Source of the DNA: MFD01275-c22 sp963705885
GTDB lineage: Bacteria > Actinomycetota > Actinomycetes > JACCUZ01
Reading direction: 5' to 3'
DNA length: 64,000 nucleotides
NCBI GenBank assembly: GCA_963705885.1
Contig: OY970120.1
Span: 2,108,001-2,172,000 of the forward strand
Part shown: positions 15,871 to 24,753 of the stretch, piece by piece
Position numbering within the stretch: position 1 is the stretch's first letter
Layout of the letters: each line of letters opens with the position of its first letter
Notes under the pieces: generated by a model
What the model was told of the DNA's origin: nothing
Database searches by the model: none
The model's input: only the letters and a program-made list of their open reading frames with translations
Translations under genes and position numbers: made by a program

Positions 15871-16623
15871 TCAAGAGCCGACCTCGATCGCGTCGAGGTC
15901 GCGCACGGCGTAGCGGTGGTGCTCCCACTCCTCCCCCAGGATCGTGTGCAGGCACGACAGGGTCGTCTCCGGGTACTGGGGGGCCCACGGGTTCCGGCGC
16001 GTCACGGCCAGGTCGTCCGGTGTGACGGTGGCGAGGAAGTCACGCACCATCGCGACGCGGCCCGCCCGGACCTCGAGCACGTCGGTGTAGGACGGTGTGA
16101 CCGTCGTGAAGACCGACATGTCGTGGCCGTCGGTCGCGTACTCGGCGTTCGGTTGACCGATGGGGTGGTACGGCTGCTCAACCTCCAGGATCGCCCGGCC
16201 CAGCCACGTGTCGGTGGCCATGACCAGGTGCCGCAGCGTCTGTGCGAACGACCACTCGCCGTCCACCGAGACGTCGACCGTGCCGGCCGGCATCGCCGCG
16301 ACGCGCTCGAGCGTGGCCTCCCAGGTGCGCTCGAGCGCGGCCCATGCCGCCCGCAAGCCGTCCGGATCCTCGGCGCGCCGGTCGGCGCGGCCGGGGAAGC
16401 GGCGGTTGAGCTCGGCCTCGACGAGTGGGATGACGTCGACGCCGTTGACGCGCAGGAAGCTCTCACCGTCGAAGAGCCATGGTGCGTCGATGTCGGCCCC
16501 CTGCACGTCGACCGCGCGCATCACGACGCCGGACAGGTCGGCCCCCACGAAGCGGGCGCCCCGCAGGTTCGCGTCGACGAACTCCGCTCCCTGCAGGTCG
16601 TCGGACCGGGTGAAAGCTGTCAT
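15871..16623 (-). CDS. DinB-family protein with N-terminal pentapeptide repeats
   Basis: A 250-residue protein. The N-terminus has four to five pentapeptide repeats of the A(D/N)LxG type (residues 11-45), forming a short right-handed beta helix. The remainder is a DinB four-helix bundle with metal-ligand histidines in TLRHLVMATDTWLGRA and the C-terminal TILGEEWEHHRYAVRDL. DinB proteins include mycothiol- and bacillithiol-dependent transferases. The ATG at 16623 has GGAGGAG upstream; an in-frame upstream GTG is less likely. Confidence 0.85.
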   Translation of the reverse strand: MTAFTRSDDLQGAEFVDANLRGARFVGADLSGVVMRAVDVQGADIDAPWLFDGESFLRVNGVDVIPLVEAELNRRFPGRADRRAEDPDGLRAAWAALERTWEATLERVAAMPAGTVDVSVDGEWSFAQTLRHLVMATDTWLGRAILEVEQPYHPIGQPNAEYATDGHDMSVFTTVTPSYTDVLEVRAGRVAMVRDFLATVTPDDLAVTRRNPWAPQYPETTLSCLHTILGEEWEHHRYAVRDLDAIEVGS

Positions 16624-16690
16624 GACTTCTCCTCCTCGAGCGCCCACAGGGGACGCACTCGGTCACAGGAGTGACCTCGTGCAAGGGTGC

Positions 16691-18220
16691 TCAGCCGGCG
16701 GCCGCCAAATCCTCCGCCAGCCGCACCAGCGTGCGGACCGAGTGCCCGGTGCCGCCCTTGCCGTCGTAGCCGTGCGGCGTCGACTCGTTCCACGCCGGCC
16801 CGGCGATGTCGACATGGGCCCAGCGCAGGCCGTCGGCGACGAACTCCTTGAGGAACAGCCCGGCCACGAGCATCCCGCCGTACTTGTCGCCCATGTTCGC
16901 GATGTCGGCCACGGGCGAGTCCATCGAGGCCCGCAGCTCGTCGGGCAGGGGCATCGGCCACATCTGCTCGCCGGCGGAGCGCGCGGCGCCACCGATCGCA
17001 TCGCGGAGCCCGTCGTCGTTGGACATGATCGCCGAGGTCCGGCTGCCCAGGGCCACGAGCTGTGCGCCGGTGAGCGTGGCGACGTCGACGAGGACGTCGG
17101 GTGAGTCCTCGCCCGCCCGCACGATGGCGTCGGCCAGCACGAGGCGGCCCTCGGCGTCGGTGTTGAGGACCTCGACGGTCTTGCCGCCGTAGGTCGTGAG
17201 GACGTCCGACGGCCGCTGTGCGGTGCCCGACGGCATGTTCTCGGCCATCGGCGCGTAGACCGTGACGTTGATCTCCAGCTTCAGCCGGGCGATGGCCGTG
17301 ACCGCCGCGAGCACCGCCGCGGCACCGCCCATGTCGGACTTCATCCACTCCATCGCGGCCGCCGGCTTGAGCGACAGGCCGCCGGAGTCGAACGTGATCC
17401 CCTTACCGACCAGGGCGAGGTGCGGCTTGCCGCGACCGGCCTTGTAGGCCGCGCGGACCAGACGCGGCGGGCGCGAGGACCCCTGCCCGACCGCGAGGAT
17501 GCCGCCGTACCCCGCCTTCTTGAGCGACTTCTCGTCGAGCACCTCGACGGTGACCCCGGCCGCCCTCGCCTCGGTGACGGCCTCGGCCGCGAACGTCGCC
17601 GGCGGCAGGTCCAGCGGCGGCGTGTTCACCCAGTCGCGGGCGAGGTGCACGGCGGTCGCGACGGTCCCGGCCCGGGCCACCGCCGCCTTGGTGGCCTTGT
17701 CCCGGGGCGTGTCGACCACCAGCGTGAACGCCTCGACCGGGTCCTTGTGCTGGGCGCGCGAGGCGACGCGGTAGCGCCGGTAGGCGTAGGCCCCCAGCAG
17801 CGCGCCCTCGGCGACGGCCCCGGCGGAACCGGCGTCGTGGACGGGCAGCGCCAGCCCCACGCGCCGGGTGCCGGCGAGAGCGCGGGCTGCGGCACCGGTG
17901 GCCCGTCGCAGGACCTCCTGGTCGTACGCCGTCGTGGCCCGCCGCCCGCGACCCTCCGCCGCGGGTGGCTCGCCCAGGCCGACCGCGACCACGACGCCCG
18001 GCGACATCGCACCGAGAGTGGGCACCTTGGTCACCTCGCCGGCCGCGCCCGTGCCGCCGAGCGCGCCCACCGTGGCGGCCAGCCTTCCCTTCAGGGCCTT
18101 GTCCACGTCCTCGGACCCGGGCGCCAGCACGATGCCGTCGGGTCCCTTCGCGACGCCGACGACGACAGCGTCGACCTTCAGTCCGGAGGGCTTGCTGCTG
18201 GTGAGGCTGACCGTGGTCAA
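16691..18220 (-). CDS. pepA: Leucyl aminopeptidase (M17)
   Basis: Cytosolic metallo-aminopeptidase releasing N-terminal residues. 509 residues. The C-terminal catalytic domain contains the signature NTDAEGRLVLADA and the metal-binding GKGITFDSGGLSLKP; the N-terminal part is the macro-like domain. The start is a TTG at 18220 with GAGGACGG upstream; no better ATG or GTG is in frame close by. It is divergent from gcvT (86 bp between), which is also a common actinobacterial arrangement. Confidence 0.95.
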   Translation of the reverse strand: MTTVSLTSSKPSGLKVDAVVVGVAKGPDGIVLAPGSEDVDKALKGRLAATVGALGGTGAAGEVTKVPTLGAMSPGVVVAVGLGEPPAAEGRGRRATTAYDQEVLRRATGAAARALAGTRRVGLALPVHDAGSAGAVAEGALLGAYAYRRYRVASRAQHKDPVEAFTLVVDTPRDKATKAAVARAGTVATAVHLARDWVNTPPLDLPPATFAAEAVTEARAAGVTVEVLDEKSLKKAGYGGILAVGQGSSRPPRLVRAAYKAGRGKPHLALVGKGITFDSGGLSLKPAAAMEWMKSDMGGAAAVLAAVTAIARLKLEINVTVYAPMAENMPSGTAQRPSDVLTTYGGKTVEVLNTDAEGRLVLADAIVRAGEDSPDVLVDVATLTGAQLVALGSRTSAIMSNDDGLRDAIGGAARSAGEQMWPMPLPDELRASMDSPVADIANMGDKYGGMLVAGLFLKEFVADGLRWAHVDIAGPAWNESTPHGYDGKGGTGHSVRTLVRLAEDLAAAG

Positions 18221-18306
18221 GGCGGGTTCCGTCCTCGTGTCGGTGAGTCTGTGCCGGTGGGTCGGCGGGGCGGCGGTGGCCGGGTCGCGATGCTAGCGTC
18301 CGCTCG

Positions 18307-19428
18307 ATGACGGACCTGCGCGGCGGCGCCGAGCTGCGCCGCTCACCCCTGCACGAGCGGCACACGGCACTGGGCGCCAAGATGGCCGACTTCGGCGGAT
18401 GGTCCATGCCGATCGAGTACCCCGGCGGCGGCGTCGTGCGCGAGCACACCGCGGTGCGCGAGGCCGTCGGGCTCTTCGACGTGAGCCACCTGGGCAAGGC
18501 GGTCGTCCGGGGCCCCGGCGCGGCCGACGCGGTCAACGCCGCGTTCACCAACGACCTTCGCCGGATCGGGCCGGGACAGGCGCAGTACACGATGTGCTGC
18601 GACGACGCGAGCGGCGGCGTGGTCGACGACCTCATCGCCTACTACCGCTCCGACGACGAGGTCTTCCTCATCCCCAACGCCGCGAACACCGCCGAGGTGG
18701 TCCGCCGGCTGAAGGCTGCCGCGCCCGCCGGCGTCGAGGTCGAGGACCTGCACGAGAAGCACGGCGTGCTCGCGGTGCAGGGCCCCAGCAGCGACGACGT
18801 GCTCGACGCGCTCGGGCTGCCGAGCGGCCACGACTACATGTCCTTCGAGACCGCCGAGTTCCACGGCGCGCCGGTGGTGGTGTGCCGCACCGGCTACACC
18901 GGCGAGCGCGGCTACGAGCTGGTGCCGCGGTGGGAGGACACCGCAGCAGTGTGGGACGCCGTGCTCGAGGCCGGCGCGGCGCACGGCATCCGGCCCTGCG
19001 GGCTCGGCGCCCGCGACACCCTGCGCACCGAGATGGGCTACCCGCTGCACGGCCAGGACCTGTCGCTGGACATCACGCCGGTGCAGGCGCGGTGCGGGTG
19101 GGCCGTCGGCTGGAAGAAGGACGCCTTCTGGGGCCGCGACGCGCTGCTGGCCGAGAAGGAGGCCGGGGCGAGCCGGCTCCTGTGGGGCCTGGAGGGCCTC
19201 GAGCGGGCGATCCCGCGCCCCCACATGGCGGTCTCCAAGGGCGACGCGGACGTCGGCGAGGTGACGAGCGGGACGTTCTCGCCGACCCGCCGGCTCGGCA
19301 TCGCCCTCGCCCTGCTCGATCGCGGTGTCGCCGAGGGCGACGACGTCTCTGTCGACGTGCGAGGACGCCCGGCCGCGTTCCGGGTCGTGAAACCTCCGTT
19401 CGTGACACCGTCGACCAAGAGCTCGTGA
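18307..19428 (+). CDS. gcvT: Aminomethyltransferase (glycine cleavage T protein)
   Basis: Transfers the aminomethyl carbon from H-protein to tetrahydrofolate in glycine cleavage. 373 residues with the usual motifs: MADFGGWSMPIEYP, VGLFDVSHLGK, RTGYTGERGYEL and LGARDTLRTEMGYPLHGQD (substrate and folate site). The ATG lies 7 nt after TAGCGT, so a leaderless message is likely. It overlaps the following kinase gene by 4 bp (GTGA). No gcvH or gcvP is in the window. Confidence 0.95.
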   Translation: MTDLRGGAELRRSPLHERHTALGAKMADFGGWSMPIEYPGGGVVREHTAVREAVGLFDVSHLGKAVVRGPGAADAVNAAFTNDLRRIGPGQAQYTMCCDDASGGVVDDLIAYYRSDDEVFLIPNAANTAEVVRRLKAAAPAGVEVEDLHEKHGVLAVQGPSSDDVLDALGLPSGHDYMSFETAEFHGAPVVVCRTGYTGERGYELVPRWEDTAAVWDAVLEAGAAHGIRPCGLGARDTLRTEMGYPLHGQDLSLDITPVQARCGWAVGWKKDAFWGRDALLAEKEAGASRLLWGLEGLERAIPRPHMAVSKGDADVGEVTSGTFSPTRRLGIALALLDRGVAEGDDVSVDVRGRPAAFRVVKPPFVTPSTKSS

Positions 19429-19952
19429 GCGGCGAGCCGCCGCCTGCGACCGTGCTGCTCCTCGGCATGATGGGCGCGGGCAAGACGTCGGTGGGCCGGG
19501 AGATCTCCCGGCTGACCGGGTGGCCCTACCGTGACAACGACGCGCTCGTCGCCGAGATCGCCGGCGTCGACACGAAGACGCTTCTCGAGCGCGATGGCGT
19601 CGAGGCCATGCGCGACACCGAGTCCGCGGCGCTGCGGCGAGCGGTCGACGGTCCGGCTCCGCTGGTGGCCGGTGTCGCCGCAGGCGTCGTCGAGCGCGCG
19701 GACGACCTGGCGCTGCTGCGCGACACGACGGCGTACGTGGTGTACCTGCACGCCCCGTTGGACGTCCTGGTCCGCCGGGTCGGGGACGGTGGCGGCCGGC
19801 CGTGGCTGCAGCCCGACCCGGAGACCGCGCTGCGATCGCTGTTCGCGGGGCGCGAGCCGCTCTACCGCGAGGTGGCCGACCTGGTCGTCGACACCGACCG
19901 CGGCGATGCCGGCGACCACGCCGCGCAGGTGTTGGCCGCGCTCGCAGCTTGA
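19425..19952 (+). CDS. Shikimate-kinase-like P-loop kinase
   Basis: A 175-residue P-loop small-molecule kinase. Walker A GMMGAGKTS is at residues 14-22, followed by YRDNDALV and VEAMRDTESAAL, which align with the shikimate-kinase DxD and FRxxE sites. The shikimate-binding GGG motif is replaced by GVAAG, so shikimate is doubtful as substrate; gluconate-kinase-like specificity is an alternative. The GTG start is fused to the gcvT stop (GTGA), so translation is coupled. Confidence 0.75.
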   Translation: MSGEPPPATVLLLGMMGAGKTSVGREISRLTGWPYRDNDALVAEIAGVDTKTLLERDGVEAMRDTESAALRRAVDGPAPLVAGVAAGVVERADDLALLRDTTAYVVYLHAPLDVLVRRVGDGGGRPWLQPDPETALRSLFAGREPLYREVADLVVDTDRGDAGDHAAQVLAALAA

Positions 19953-20013
19953 ACCGGGGATCCGCGGGCCGTTCGGTCGGCAGAGCTCGTGACGCACGGG
20001 AGCCTCGATCAGG

Positions 20014-23000
20014 TCAAGCCAGTGCGCGCGGGTCGAACACCCCTTCACTCATCGCGCGTATGGCCCCGAGGCGAGTTGCGAGCCGGCCCTCAAGATCTTC
20101 GGAGCGCAGCTTCATCGCGTGCAGCTCCTGTCGATCATCTGTGAAGAAGGTGATGGACAGGCATTCCCTCACCATCGTCCAGGTGACGACCTCGAGGCGG
20201 GCGAGACCCCTGGCCATCTCGGCGTTGACATCTCCGTCATCTCCCGCGCCAGTGTCTGATCGGGTGAGGTGGTCGGCGATGAGCACCGCCAGTCTTTCAA
20301 CCTGAGTCGCACGCTCCTGCCTCGCATTGGTGCTGGCCGCCGTGATGGCTCGCAGGTCTCCCGCCGCAGAAACACCCCGCATGTCACCGATTCTCTCGTC
20401 TGGATACACCGGGTAGGGAACCGAGACTTGGGATCGGACCAGCGTCGACACAGACCTGAGGAATAGCAGTGCGTCATGTCGTGCGCGCCAGTCCCGGTGC
20501 TCTCGGGCGAGGGAGAGAACTCGCCGCCACGCCTCTCTGTCCGACTCGAGCCAGGCCCGGACGTCGTCACGATGCAGCCGGGTTCGCCCGGCGTCCAAGT
20601 GGATCTTCCATCTGGCGATCATGGCTGTGGCCATTGCCTTGGTCAGCTCCGTAACGTAGGCCGACAGCTGGAGCGCGTGCACGGTCTTCGGCAACACGGG
20701 AGCCGTCGTCATGCTGGGGAAGTTGCGAGCTTGGAACCGTGCGTATTCCGGGCGTGTGCGCAGACCAACCAAGTCAGGGTCTCCCACCGCAAGCCAATTG
20801 CGGCGGCTGGCTACGAAGCTGCTGTCGCTGCGGTCGATCGCTCGTTCAAGGGCGCGGACCGCCCCGAGCGTGTACTGCGCGGAAGTGAGCTCCGAGTCGG
20901 GAAGTGACGCCAAGTCGGGCCGCGCCCTCGTGACCGCGAGCTGTCTGTCCGTGGACTGCCCCGCCCAACTGTTCGCTGACAGCAACGGGATCGCGTATGC
21001 GCAGGCTGCGTTGTAGTAGTCCTGCCACTGGTGCAGTCGCCAGGGTCGCGTACGCAGCGCCCGACTGATGTCCCTCCGGACACTTCCAACGTCCGGCGGC
21101 CACCGAGGATCGGGCTCGTTCGCTTGTTCGTCGGGCCATTGGAATGCGTCAAGTTCCTGCTCGATCAGCCAGCGAATTCGGGCGAGTCTCAACTCGGACC
21201 ACACCAGACTCACGCGCAGCGCGGCTTGCGTCACCGAGATGCCCCGCCGTCGCCTGCCTGTCCACCAGCGGTAGTCATGGACCAGCCGTCGCATCTCGGA
21301 GCGCGCGGCCTGCTGAAGCAGCTCCTGCGCAGAAAGGACCTGGATCGTCGTGGGCACATGGCGCCGCAAGGGTGCGACGGAGCCGACAACCTCATGGGCG
21401 ATGGCGCACTCATCCCGCCAATCCTTGGCATCGCACAGAGAGGTCGCCGCGATCAGTGATTTCGATGCCCTGCGCAGGTCCTGGTCACTGGGCCGCTTCC
21501 AGTCGGCCGCGAAGTCCGTCGCGTCCTTGATCTGAGATGCGAAATGCTCGTGTGCGACAGTGCAGTCCGGTGAGCGAGTGGCTTTCCGCTGAGTCGAGCG
21601 AATCGCCCTCCGAAGGTCGTTCTCCAGCTGCTCTTGGCGTGCAACCTCGACAGGGGCCAGGTCGCGCGACGGCGTGACCGCAGCGAGGACTCTGCCGCCA
21701 GCGCGCGGCAGGGCACGCGCCGCTATCTCGCGCTCGCGGCTCCAGCTCTTGTGAGGACAGGCTGCCGTTACCGTGAGGACTGCGACGGCCACGTCTTGTA
21801 GCAGCTCGGCCGCTGCCGCCGGGCTGTGCTCGGCGTCGCGAGCGGCTGCTGGCTCTAGTCGTGCCCGACCGTCCGGAGAGAGGCGCGTCGCCTCGTCACA
21901 GGAATCGACGTGTTTGGCGACCACCGACGCGACGTGGGTGAGAGCCTCTTGAGTCGCCTGAACGCGTGCGATTTCGATAGGCGACGTTTCCCGGGGAAGG
22001 TCCTCAAACGGCTGGAACCTGAGTTGTTCTGCGACTCTCCACGCGGCAGCGCGTTCTCGCTTCCAAGCGCCGTGTGGCGCTGCCGCTGTGGCCGCTAGCA
22101 GGCACTCGGCGCCCCTATGCAGGACCGGCGCTGACATGGGCTGCTCGTCGTCAGCGATCTTGAGGGCGTAGTGAAGGCGTGCCTCGAGATCACTGAGTTC
22201 CGGCTGATTTAGCAGCTCGGGCGCACGTTGTCGAACGGATCGAATGGATGAGCGAAGCTCCTTCTCGAGTTTGCTCAGCCGCGCGTGGGTGTCAGCCCTA
22301 GAGGCGCCGATGATGTAGTACGTGCGTGTCACGTGGTCCTGCGCCGCGTCCGGCGCCAGACGCTGAAGACTGTCAGACGGGATATACGCGTAGCGCGAGA
22401 GTCGCGGAAGGAGTCGAGCACGCAGCCGGTCACGCTCGAGGTCTCTGGTGGTGCCCAACGCGCCCTTGTCCGCGTGGCGCAGCCATTGCGCAAGGAACAC
22501 TTCCGAAAAGCCCAACACGAGCGCGTAGCGATAGCGGGCCAGAAGCAGGGCTCGCTGCCTGTCCGTGCCTCGGAAGCAGGAAACCGCCGGACGGAGCCCG
22601 GACCTAGCGCGCCGGCTCCGCCAGCCTTCGTCAGCGATGTACAGCGGCGGACGTTCGTCCTCGGCCTTCTTCTTTCGGCCTTCGCTACGGAAGGGGATCG
22701 TCAGCGAGTTCAACGTATACAACGCGCTCCGTCGCCAGCGTTCGTCTCGCCTCGATCCAAGAGCGATGATGTCGTCGTAGGTTTGCAGCGCATCGAGAAA
22801 GAGCTGTAGTTGCTCTTGGAGCGCTCCCGCTTCGAGCCGCAGGTACAGATTGAGCGGATCGAGGCGGAGCGCGTCGTAATACTTGCCCAGAGCCTCGTCG
22901 AACCGTTGTTCCTGCGTCAGCGACTTGGCTTCCAGGTAGTCGGCGAAGAGGTTGTAGTCCATCTCCTGGCGTTGCCAGTCATGCCACGGAGGCTTCCGGC

Positions 23001-23727
23001 AAAGTCGGGTGAGGGGAAGAACGGCCGCCCCAACGGCGATCGCGGCCTTGTCGATCGCCTCGTCCCATGAAGTTGCCCAGATCGTCTTCGGGGAGGCACC
23101 GCCCCGGGGCAGGGTCGCAACGTGCACGGTGACGCCGTAGGGCTCGGGGCCTTCCCGCTGACGGAGGATGCCGTTTACGCGATAGGCGTGGGTCACCCAG
23201 GTGATCCCCAGCAGGCCGGCTAGCGTCCCCAACGGAGTCTTCTGGCTGCCGACCGACTTCAAGAGCTCAAGGAAGTCCTCGGATCGGCCCGCACCGGGGA
23301 CGGACGTGGGGGAGTACAGGTCCACGCGCGCCAGGTTGTTTCGCAGACGGGTCGACAGCTCAGCGACGTTGACGTTCTTGTCGGTAGTCGCGTTGTCCAG
23401 ATTCACGACCTCAATAGGCCCAGGACGCCTGACCAGCTCGGCCTGCCTGTATCGACGAAAGCAGTAGGTCGTGAGCAGAAGAAGAAAGACCAAGACGGCG
23501 GTCCTGGTCGGAGACCCCATGTCTGAGCGCCACAGGAGATAGACGTTTCGGGCACGCTCGGGCCAGTCCTGGATCTCCTGTCTGGTGTACGGGGTGCGCA
23601 GGTGGTAGTAGCCCAAGGCGCCGAGCAGGGCCACCGCTGTGGCGGCGCTCGCCGCCCATCGGACCGGATGCGCCGCGGAGAGCCCCCCGGAACCGCTCGA
23701 CCGCGGCTTGCTCGACAAACGCGGCAT
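20014..23727 (-). CDS. Large two-helix membrane protein with TPR-like modules and four ~107-residue repeats
   Basis: A 1237-residue protein I do not recognise. Two hydrophobic helices near residues 20-40 and 76-89 anchor it. Residues about 180-240 include THAYRVNGILRQREG and SWDEAIDKAAIAVGAAVLP. Residues 255-330 form two TPR-like units (FDEALGKYYDALRLDPLNLY). Then come four degenerate repeats with Trp or equivalents at about 555, 662 and 770, and Glu/Leu-rich helices at about 480, 586, 695 and 797. Residues 900-1000 look like a closing TPR (YYNAACAYA, DPDLVGLRTRPEYARFQ). The DNA is visibly AT-richer than its neighbours and flanked by unrelated conserved genes, suggesting acquisition. ATG 23727 has a G-rich site directly upstream; GTG 23763 is an alternative. 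Confidence 0.7.
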   Translation of the reverse strand: MPRLSSKPRSSGSGGLSAAHPVRWAASAATAVALLGALGYYHLRTPYTRQEIQDWPERARNVYLLWRSDMGSPTRTAVLVFLLLLTTYCFRRYRQAELVRRPGPIEVVNLDNATTDKNVNVAELSTRLRNNLARVDLYSPTSVPGAGRSEDFLELLKSVGSQKTPLGTLAGLLGITWVTHAYRVNGILRQREGPEPYGVTVHVATLPRGGASPKTIWATSWDEAIDKAAIAVGAAVLPLTRLCRKPPWHDWQRQEMDYNLFADYLEAKSLTQEQRFDEALGKYYDALRLDPLNLYLRLEAGALQEQLQLFLDALQTYDDIIALGSRRDERWRRSALYTLNSLTIPFRSEGRKKKAEDERPPLYIADEGWRSRRARSGLRPAVSCFRGTDRQRALLLARYRYALVLGFSEVFLAQWLRHADKGALGTTRDLERDRLRARLLPRLSRYAYIPSDSLQRLAPDAAQDHVTRTYYIIGASRADTHARLSKLEKELRSSIRSVRQRAPELLNQPELSDLEARLHYALKIADDEQPMSAPVLHRGAECLLAATAAAPHGAWKRERAAAWRVAEQLRFQPFEDLPRETSPIEIARVQATQEALTHVASVVAKHVDSCDEATRLSPDGRARLEPAAARDAEHSPAAAAELLQDVAVAVLTVTAACPHKSWSREREIAARALPRAGGRVLAAVTPSRDLAPVEVARQEQLENDLRRAIRSTQRKATRSPDCTVAHEHFASQIKDATDFAADWKRPSDQDLRRASKSLIAATSLCDAKDWRDECAIAHEVVGSVAPLRRHVPTTIQVLSAQELLQQAARSEMRRLVHDYRWWTGRRRRGISVTQAALRVSLVWSELRLARIRWLIEQELDAFQWPDEQANEPDPRWPPDVGSVRRDISRALRTRPWRLHQWQDYYNAACAYAIPLLSANSWAGQSTDRQLAVTRARPDLASLPDSELTSAQYTLGAVRALERAIDRSDSSFVASRRNWLAVGDPDLVGLRTRPEYARFQARNFPSMTTAPVLPKTVHALQLSAYVTELTKAMATAMIARWKIHLDAGRTRLHRDDVRAWLESDREAWRRVLSLAREHRDWRARHDALLFLRSVSTLVRSQVSVPYPVYPDERIGDMRGVSAAGDLRAITAASTNARQERATQVERLAVLIADHLTRSDTGAGDDGDVNAEMARGLARLEVVTWTMVRECLSITFFTDDRQELHAMKLRSEDLEGRLATRLGAIRAMSEGVFDPRALA

Positions 23728-23904
23728 ATCCCCCCCGCGCCACCGGCTGCATGACGTCCTCACCTGACCGTACGAGCAGTCGTGATCTCTGTAAAGGCGT
23801 CGACCGCGCGGTCGTTGTCCCGGTCGACCCGCCGTACGTCACACGCGCCGCAGGGTTCGCGCACGGTTCGTGCCGAGTCGACGGAGCATCTGTGGTTGAG
23901 ATAC
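23728..23904. other. Intergenic region between cobT-like gene and the large TPR gene
   Basis: No gene seen. It holds a perfect 14-bp palindrome, CGACCGCGCGGTCG (23801-23814), and must contain the 3' end of the B12 operon transcript and the promoter of the large gene. I could not single out either with confidence. Confidence 0.5.
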
Positions 23905-24753
23905 CTAGCCGCTGACGGCGGCTGCCCGCAGCACGGGGACGGCCAGCAGCGCGCCCGTGCCGTCCTCCGCCCGGATCGACAGGTCGAGCAGGGGGTGCAG
24001 GGCGAGCCGGTCCAGCGCCAGGCCGTGCGCGGGCTCCGGGCTGCGGTGCGACGCGACCCACCAGTCCACGGCGCGGAACGCGACCCGCTGCGCGACGAGT
24101 GCAGCCGCGGCCGTGGCCACGCCGTCGAGCAGCACGGGCGTACGGCGGGCAGCCGCCTGCAGGAGGACCCCCGTCACCGCGGCCAGGTCGCGACCGCCGA
24201 CCGCGTCCAGGAGCGCCACCCGGTCGCCGAGCACCGGTCGGCCGCGTCGCATCGTGTCCCGGACCGCCGCGCAGCGGGTCATCCAGCCTGCGTCGTCGAT
24301 GGTCGCGCCCCGTCGGGTGACGGCCGACGCGTCCGTCCTGGTCAGCAGCCCGACCAGGGCGGCGGCGGGCACGTCGGCGGCCGGGTCGGCGGCGGCGACC
24401 ACGAGCAGATCGGTCCCGCGGTCGACCTCGGCGTCGACCGTCGCGATGCCGGCCTGCAACGCCGTCGCCGCGTCGCCGCCGGCCATCGGGAGCGGCCGGA
24501 CCTCGACCCCGGAGATCTCGGCGAGCGCGACCGGGGTCGCGACGTCGGTGTCGCGGCTGACGACGACCATGCGGACCCGCTCCAGCGGCCGCGGCGGCGC
24601 CGAGCCCTGCACCGCGGCCAGCCACTCGGCGAGGTCGTCGAGGCGGCCCCGGGACGAGCCCTCCGCCGAGCGGCGTTCGCGCGCGGCGAGCTTCACGGCC
24701 TCGTCCGGGCGCGCGACGGCCGCCGCGAGCGCCTCGAGCTCCTCCGCGGTCAC
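23905..24753 (-). CDS. Divergent CobT-like nicotinate-nucleotide:dimethylbenzimidazole phosphoribosyltransferase
   Basis: 282 residues, shorter than the ~350 of classical CobT, which activates the lower-ligand base for cobamide assembly. Family features are clear: GVLLQAAARRTPVLLDG, ASHRSPEPAHGLALDRL and HPLLDL. Two active-site features differ: the GEMGIGNTT loop is replaced by VAAADPAADVP (about 119-129), and the catalytic Glu of the GEGSGA motif aligns with Asp264 (AEDGTGA). It may be active with altered chemistry, or act as a binding protein. GTG start with GAGGAGG upstream; overlaps the ECF S gene by 4 bp, last in the riboswitch operon. Confidence 0.82.
   Translation of the reverse strand: MTAEELEALAAAVARPDEAVKLAARERRSAEGSSRGRLDDLAEWLAAVQGSAPPRPLERVRMVVVSRDTDVATPVALAEISGVEVRPLPMAGGDAATALQAGIATVDAEVDRGTDLLVVAAADPAADVPAAALVGLLTRTDASAVTRRGATIDDAGWMTRCAAVRDTMRRGRPVLGDRVALLDAVGGRDLAAVTGVLLQAAARRTPVLLDGVATAAAALVAQRVAFRAVDWWVASHRSPEPAHGLALDRLALHPLLDLSIRAEDGTGALLAVPVLRAAAVSG

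Noticed and set aside
20014..23763. Integrated prophage or mobile island
   Set aside because: Only one gene is AT-richer; no integrase, tRNA or direct repeats flank it, so I report it as a single possibly acquired gene.
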